The translations under genes were made by a program, and so were the position numbers. The notes below the pieces were generated by a model that saw only the letters and a program-made list of their open reading frames with translations, was not told the DNA's origin and ran no database searches. Below, in pieces: positions 26,120 to 30,539 of a DNA stretch of 30,539 bases (positions are counted from its first letter, which is position 1; every line of letters starts with the position of its first letter). The stretch lies in contig NW_019774347.1 of assembly GCF_001039355.2 (NCBI RefSeq), positions 496,456-526,994 of the forward strand. Reading direction: 5' to 3'. This stretch comes from Lingula anatina (taxonomy: Eukaryota; Brachiopoda; Lingulata; Lingulida; Lingulidae).

Positions 26120-26725
26120 AAATTGCTCAACATATCATATTTTATAAAAATTTCTTCGCAGTGCCCTTAGCCCTTTTTAATTCTCTAGGATGTGCCATAA
26201 ATAAAGTAGTTGTTTCACTTGACCTTCCTTTGAGAGTCTCCTTAGTCCTGTCTTGGTGTCTAATTTGTCACTAGGGACATCTACTGACAGATGATAGAGT
26301 ACTTCTGCAATGGGCATTAGTTTCTATTAGCATTATTTTTGTCTTATTCTGATGGGAAATAGAATTACATCAGTGCCATTTAGCCAAGATTGAATGGTCA
26401 AGAAATGATTGAAGTTTCAGAATGAGAGATAATGTGTTTTATTTCACACTATCCAGTAGTTCAGTGTAATGGACTAAAATATGACAGCTCAGGAGACATG
26501 GCACAGAAACTTAGAGAAATGGTGGTACTATGGGGCGGATTGAGGCCGTCTTCTGGTTGGAAGACGGTCAAAAATGGAGGATAGATCAACAAAGATAATT
26601 TGGTAGACTGTCAGAAAATACTGCTGGATACGCCCCTGTAGTATATTATAAATCATTCACCCAACCCAACAAGTCCATGTTAATACATCGTCTATGCATG
26701 TTTTATTTCATATTTTTTTCTATTA

Positions 26726-26798
<73 letters not shown>

Positions 26799-27614
26799 TG
26801 TTTGTTTGTTTGTTTTTTTGCTCATGCTCCCTACCTCCCTCCTTTCCTTTCCTCTTTTCTCTCTCTCTCTCTCTCTCTCTTACTGCTAAATGTTTTGTGT
26901 GCATGTATTCTTATTACACTAGCACTATAGCCAATTTCAGCCAATTGGTAAACAAGTTCTGATTTAGTTACAGAAAAATACAAAATGTGGCAGTGCCTTT
27001 TCCAATAATTATTATTATGGAATTAGTACAAAATATTGATTGATTGGGCTAGAATGACCAGATTTTGGTCCAAAGGAAAATATATCTTAAACTATATATG
27101 TTGCCATAGTATCATTGGTAGGCTTGTCAAACCATCTTTCACCTTAAAAATATGAAGTTGGCATGTGTTTATTTCAATGTATGAAGAATATTCATAGCTA
27201 AAAGCTTTTTTATTGAAATATTTTACAGACATTCAAGTTGGAGTCAAACTGATATCCTGCCATTTTCCCATATTAGGGACATTATTCATGGAAAGCTCTT
27301 ATTGACTTTTATCTCAAGCCATAACTTCAGTATTTGTCTCAGCAGTATATATGCCTTGTCTTTGTTGCCATATTGATATTTAACTGTGGTAAAGAGCATC
27401 TTGATGTTGATTTAGAACAAGATTTGCTTTGAACTAAAGTGATGGGATATGTAGGTCTCTAATTTGTGGCATCTTGTTGTTGGGGTGATTGTTAAAGTCA
27501 CATCATATTACCACTTCTAGACTGGTTGTTATCTGGCCTCTGTTCTAAAGTCAGAATCTCAAGTCTTTCAGATGGCTTCAAAATCTTTGGACTTCTCTTA
27601 GACTGCTAAAACCA
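26120..27614. other. Non-coding stretch with (AT)n microsatellite
   Basis: No gene seen. It contains a perfect 8-base stem, 6-base loop hairpin (CCGTCTTC/GAAGACGG, 26546-26567) and the microsatellite at 26730-26880. Confidence 0.65.
26730..26880. repeat. (AT)n-(TTTG)n-(CT)n compound microsatellite
   Basis: About 33 AT units (26730-26795), then TTTG units to 26815, then a pyrimidine tract ending in (CT)11 at 26859-26880. Confidence 0.97.
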
Positions 27615-27757
27615 GGGCCCCGTAACTCTAAAGCATTGTGTATTGCGACCGATCGCAATCGTCTTGATTCCATAAAGCGCCAATACTCATCCCATAAAAT
27701 ACACTGTAGCCTCTATGTGATATTCGCAATAGGCGATGCTTTCGAGTTACAGGGCCC
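27615..27757. mobile_element. 143-bp MITE with GGGCCC termini
   Basis: The left end GGGCCCCGTAACTCTAAAGC (27615-27634) continuing to TATTGCGA matches the inverse of the right end (27724-27757), reading GGGCCCTGTAACTCGAAAGC and also reaching TATTGCGA. About 29 of 34 positions agree. The interior contains a further ATTGCGA/TCGCAAT palindrome. No target duplication is obvious. Non-coding despite short open frames on both strands. Confidence 0.7.
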
Positions 27758-30304
27758 AGATGGGCTACTTCATGAAGACCAGTACTTGCTATTAGAATAC
27801 GGACACACTGCAAGACTTAAGAAGTTAAGTGTTGTTGAACGATAGTTTTTACTGGCTCAGTTTAAATTAGCTTTGTTCTCAAAGAATCTATTATTAAATC
27901 TTTTGGGAATTATAGGATAAAAAATTGTCTATAAAACATTTCCTGTGGATTTGGCACAAAACGTTCAACATTTAGATTGAGACTGATATACAGAAGTTTG
28001 TAATTTCTTTCTGATCACTGTAGCTTTTGAGAATCATCAGATATAAAAGTATTTTAGGTTCACTTTCCTCATGAGTGTATCAGAAGTGGGCATTTTTCAT
28101 GATAGGAAATGCTGACATTTGGAATTTTCTGGCACATCACTCTTGAGTAAAGGGTACCAATAAAAAAAATGTTTTAAGGAAGTACAGTTTTCTATTAAAA
28201 AGGATCCTATTACTGATTTAGTTGAACAGAATACTATAGGTCACAACTACAAGATTTGGTGGGGATGGGGTCACAGTATGTGTCTGTTACCATTAGACGA
28301 TAAGGCAGTAATTTTACTGAGGGATGATTTTAATAGCAAAAAAAAAAAAAAGAGCGAGATGTCGAGATGACCTGCTGAGGTGCTGTGTCAGAGTTTGTTT
28401 TCAATTTAGTTTTATTAGGAAACCACTGACCTTTCTGAAGAAGGTAGATTCACATCTTATCATTTATTGGATGAAAAAGTTCCTTTCAGTCATGTGTTAA
28501 GGGTACAACATTGATATTTGTACGGGGACAACACAGCCATTTTTGCTGTCTCTTTATCTCCCTGTTATCTGTCTAGCTAAGCTGTGTGTAGATCTCGATT
28601 TCATGTTAAATCATCCATTTGAACAATTTGTGAATTTCAATAACCGTGTATCCTCAATTATGGAAATTTTACACAAATCAATAGAACGATAATTGCGTGT
28701 ATCCATTTACTTGAACCAGGTCAAGCAAAAAGTCAGTGCAATACACTTATTTATAGGGTGTTAATGAACATATGTTGATGACACTAGGAAATATGTTATT
28801 TACATTTATTTATTTCACACCAAAAGTCAGTAATCATTACAATTTTTCCCTGGAAATGAAATACTGAAATAAGTGATTTTATATAATTAGCAAAATAGCT
28901 ATACATAGCTATACATGTCAGCCAAATGAACAAAAAATTGATTATATAAATGTTAAACATTTTTGCATAAAGTTGCATTTTATGTCATTATAGTGATGAA
29001 TTGACAAGCTTGCCAGACGTCTTGAGCAAGTTAATTCATCCACCCTGTGAAATCTTTTACATATATGCATGCAATAGAAATCAGCAGTTGGCACTGCCAC
29101 AAAACTCACTATAGCTAGAGTGACAAGTAGAGTGCACCCACTTCAGACATAGTAGGGAAGTATAGTATGAAAAAAAATTCATTTTGATTCTTCATTACTG
29201 ATAACCCTTTTCTTTTTGCCCCTGCTTCATTGCATTTCAGGTTAGACACAGAGAACCCCCCCCCCCCCCCCACTTCATTTTTACCATGATCATGGTTTTC
29301 CCAGATAAATTTGTGATCTGACACAAATGGGACTCGGTTGATTTTTTCCAGAACATCACTTTTCTTTGTAGATTCCCACTAAGGTGTCAGTCTTGGAGGG
29401 AATATATTAGTTTAAGGCAAAACTTTTGTGCATGCTTGCCTGCCTGCTTATATGTGTGCATTTTAATCAAAATTGATTACCACTTTGTAAATTCACCTAC
29501 CATGTTTACAGTTTTTAAAAAAGCATTAGGTGTATTAATACCAATACATATTTAAGAACTCACAAAGAGTCTCACTATATGTCTAGGGATGATGATGATG
29601 AGTTTCTTCTGTCCTGAAGGTATTGAAAAGGTGATACTTAATAGTAGATTTGGTTAAAAGCCATTTTTGATGTACTTTTTTTTTTTAATAGATGGAATTA
29701 ATGGAGAAAATGAAGTTCACATTATGGTTCAATATAAAAAAAGTAAATTTTAATCCAGAAATGCCCTCCCCCTTTTGTCTCAAGGGTTTTGTATTATCCA
29801 GCAGTCCTCATCAGCAAGTATTTTGAATTCCACTGTGTTTTCATGTGTTGTTCTTGGGTTCAAAACATGATGAAAAAAAATCTTTTCATTTGATCACTTA
29901 ACTCTGGCAAACCTGAGATAACTTAACTGGTAATGTCCACCAAAGGAGAAATATTTTCTCTTGTTTTTTTATTATTATTATTTATTTTTTGCCAGGCTGT
30001 AAGTGGAAAGTATCAGAGTTATCTATGGATTTTCATAGGTTCTGGAAGTTAAAAATTAGATTTGAAGTCAGACAGGATCCATGTGTTATGTCAGAACTGG
30101 CGAAATGCTCTGAGACTTCAATCTGTATATTGATGGAGTCAAGTCAGCATAATGCTTCATGATTTCACGGTGCTTTATTTGCTGCTACAGTATATTTGAA
30201 TAGGAATTGACTGAGATTGCAAAATTGTGGTGGATTGAAAACAGACTCCGAGGCAATTAAAATTATTGGTATCATTAATCTGTAATCTAAATGTTTGAAT
30301 TATT
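27758..30304. other. Non-coding stretch, no supported gene
   Basis: AT-rich DNA with an A13 run near 28340, a C run of about 17 at 29255-29271 and a GATGAT run near 29588. Short open frames on either strand show no similarity or exon borders that I can defend. Confidence 0.65.
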
Positions 30305-30539
30305 AGTACCACCAGCGTGTACGCTGGCGGTACTCATGGTTTTAGTCCCGACCCGTCTCGTCCGGCTCCGCCGGCTCCGTTGGCTCCGTAAGCTCCGCCG
30401 GCTCCACGTACTGGCGCAGGATACAAGTCACCGTTACCGCTTCTCCTCCTAGACCGCAAGGACCCCTGTCCCCATCTCTTGGATTTAGGTCACATATAAC
30501 CTCAACTTGAACCCCCAGGTTTTTTTGGTCTCAGTCGGT
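30305..30539. mobile_element. GC-rich unclassified repeat with 5' hairpin, cut by the window end
   Basis: AGTACCACCAGCGT (30305-30318) pairs with ACGCTGGCGGTACT (30321-30334) at 13 of 14 positions with a two-base loop. About 70 bases of GGCTCCG-type repeats (30362-30405) and further GC-rich DNA follow. The abrupt change from AT-rich flank suggests an inserted element, but its other end is outside the window and no family can be named. Confidence 0.45.

Noticed and set aside
26677-26930. Tyr-Ile-rich frames
   Set aside because: Produced by the (AT)n microsatellite and the neighbouring pyrimidine tract.
27628-27845. Open frames on both strands near 27.6-27.8 kb
   Set aside because: They coincide with the inverted-repeat MITE, whose palindromic ends create matching frames.

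Overview
The window is eukaryotic nuclear DNA: AT-rich, with long introns, canonical GT/AG splice junctions, abundant GT, GA, AT and ATT microsatellites, and several small transposon remnants. The repeat content and the protein it encodes point to a marine invertebrate, most likely a mollusc or other lophotrochozoan. This placement is inference; no species can be read from the sequence.

Bases 1-515 hold a GC-rich fragment of uncertain nature followed by intron and a GT/GA microsatellite. From 516 to 10123 the plus strand carries a run of phase-consistent exons of the virilizer homologue VIRMA (KIAA1429), the scaffold of the N6-methyladenosine writer complex. The first eight visible exons and their introns are present twice in tandem (about 306-3921 and 3923-7418), about 2% different in exons, with a single undetermined base in a GA repeat at the junction. 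This is either two haplotypes laid end to end by the assembler or a recent internal gene duplication; I favour the former. A 15-base microexon (7852-7866) and four normal exons (8036-10123) follow. A probable next exon lies 6.3 kb downstream at 16406, and a weaker candidate at 16556. The remaining VIRMA exons are not recognisable, so the gene runs beyond the window or is broken.

Between 10.1 and 30.5 kb the sequence is mostly intronic or intergenic, with mobile-element debris: a 187-bp PIF/Harbinger-like MITE with TTA target duplication (14200), two copies of a foldback element family (12430 and 25659), the second with another MITE inserted near its centre of symmetry, a 5'-truncated LINE with an 11-bp target duplication (25231-25499), a MITE with GGGCCC termini (27615), and a 62-bp x 4 tandem repeat (18067).

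A single-exon minus-strand gene (18975-19823) encodes a secreted-type single-pass membrane protein with a long acidic cytoplasmic tail. I do not recognise its family. If VIRMA continues downstream, this gene is nested antisense in one of its introns. The last 240 bases are a GC-rich unclassified element starting with a strong hairpin.
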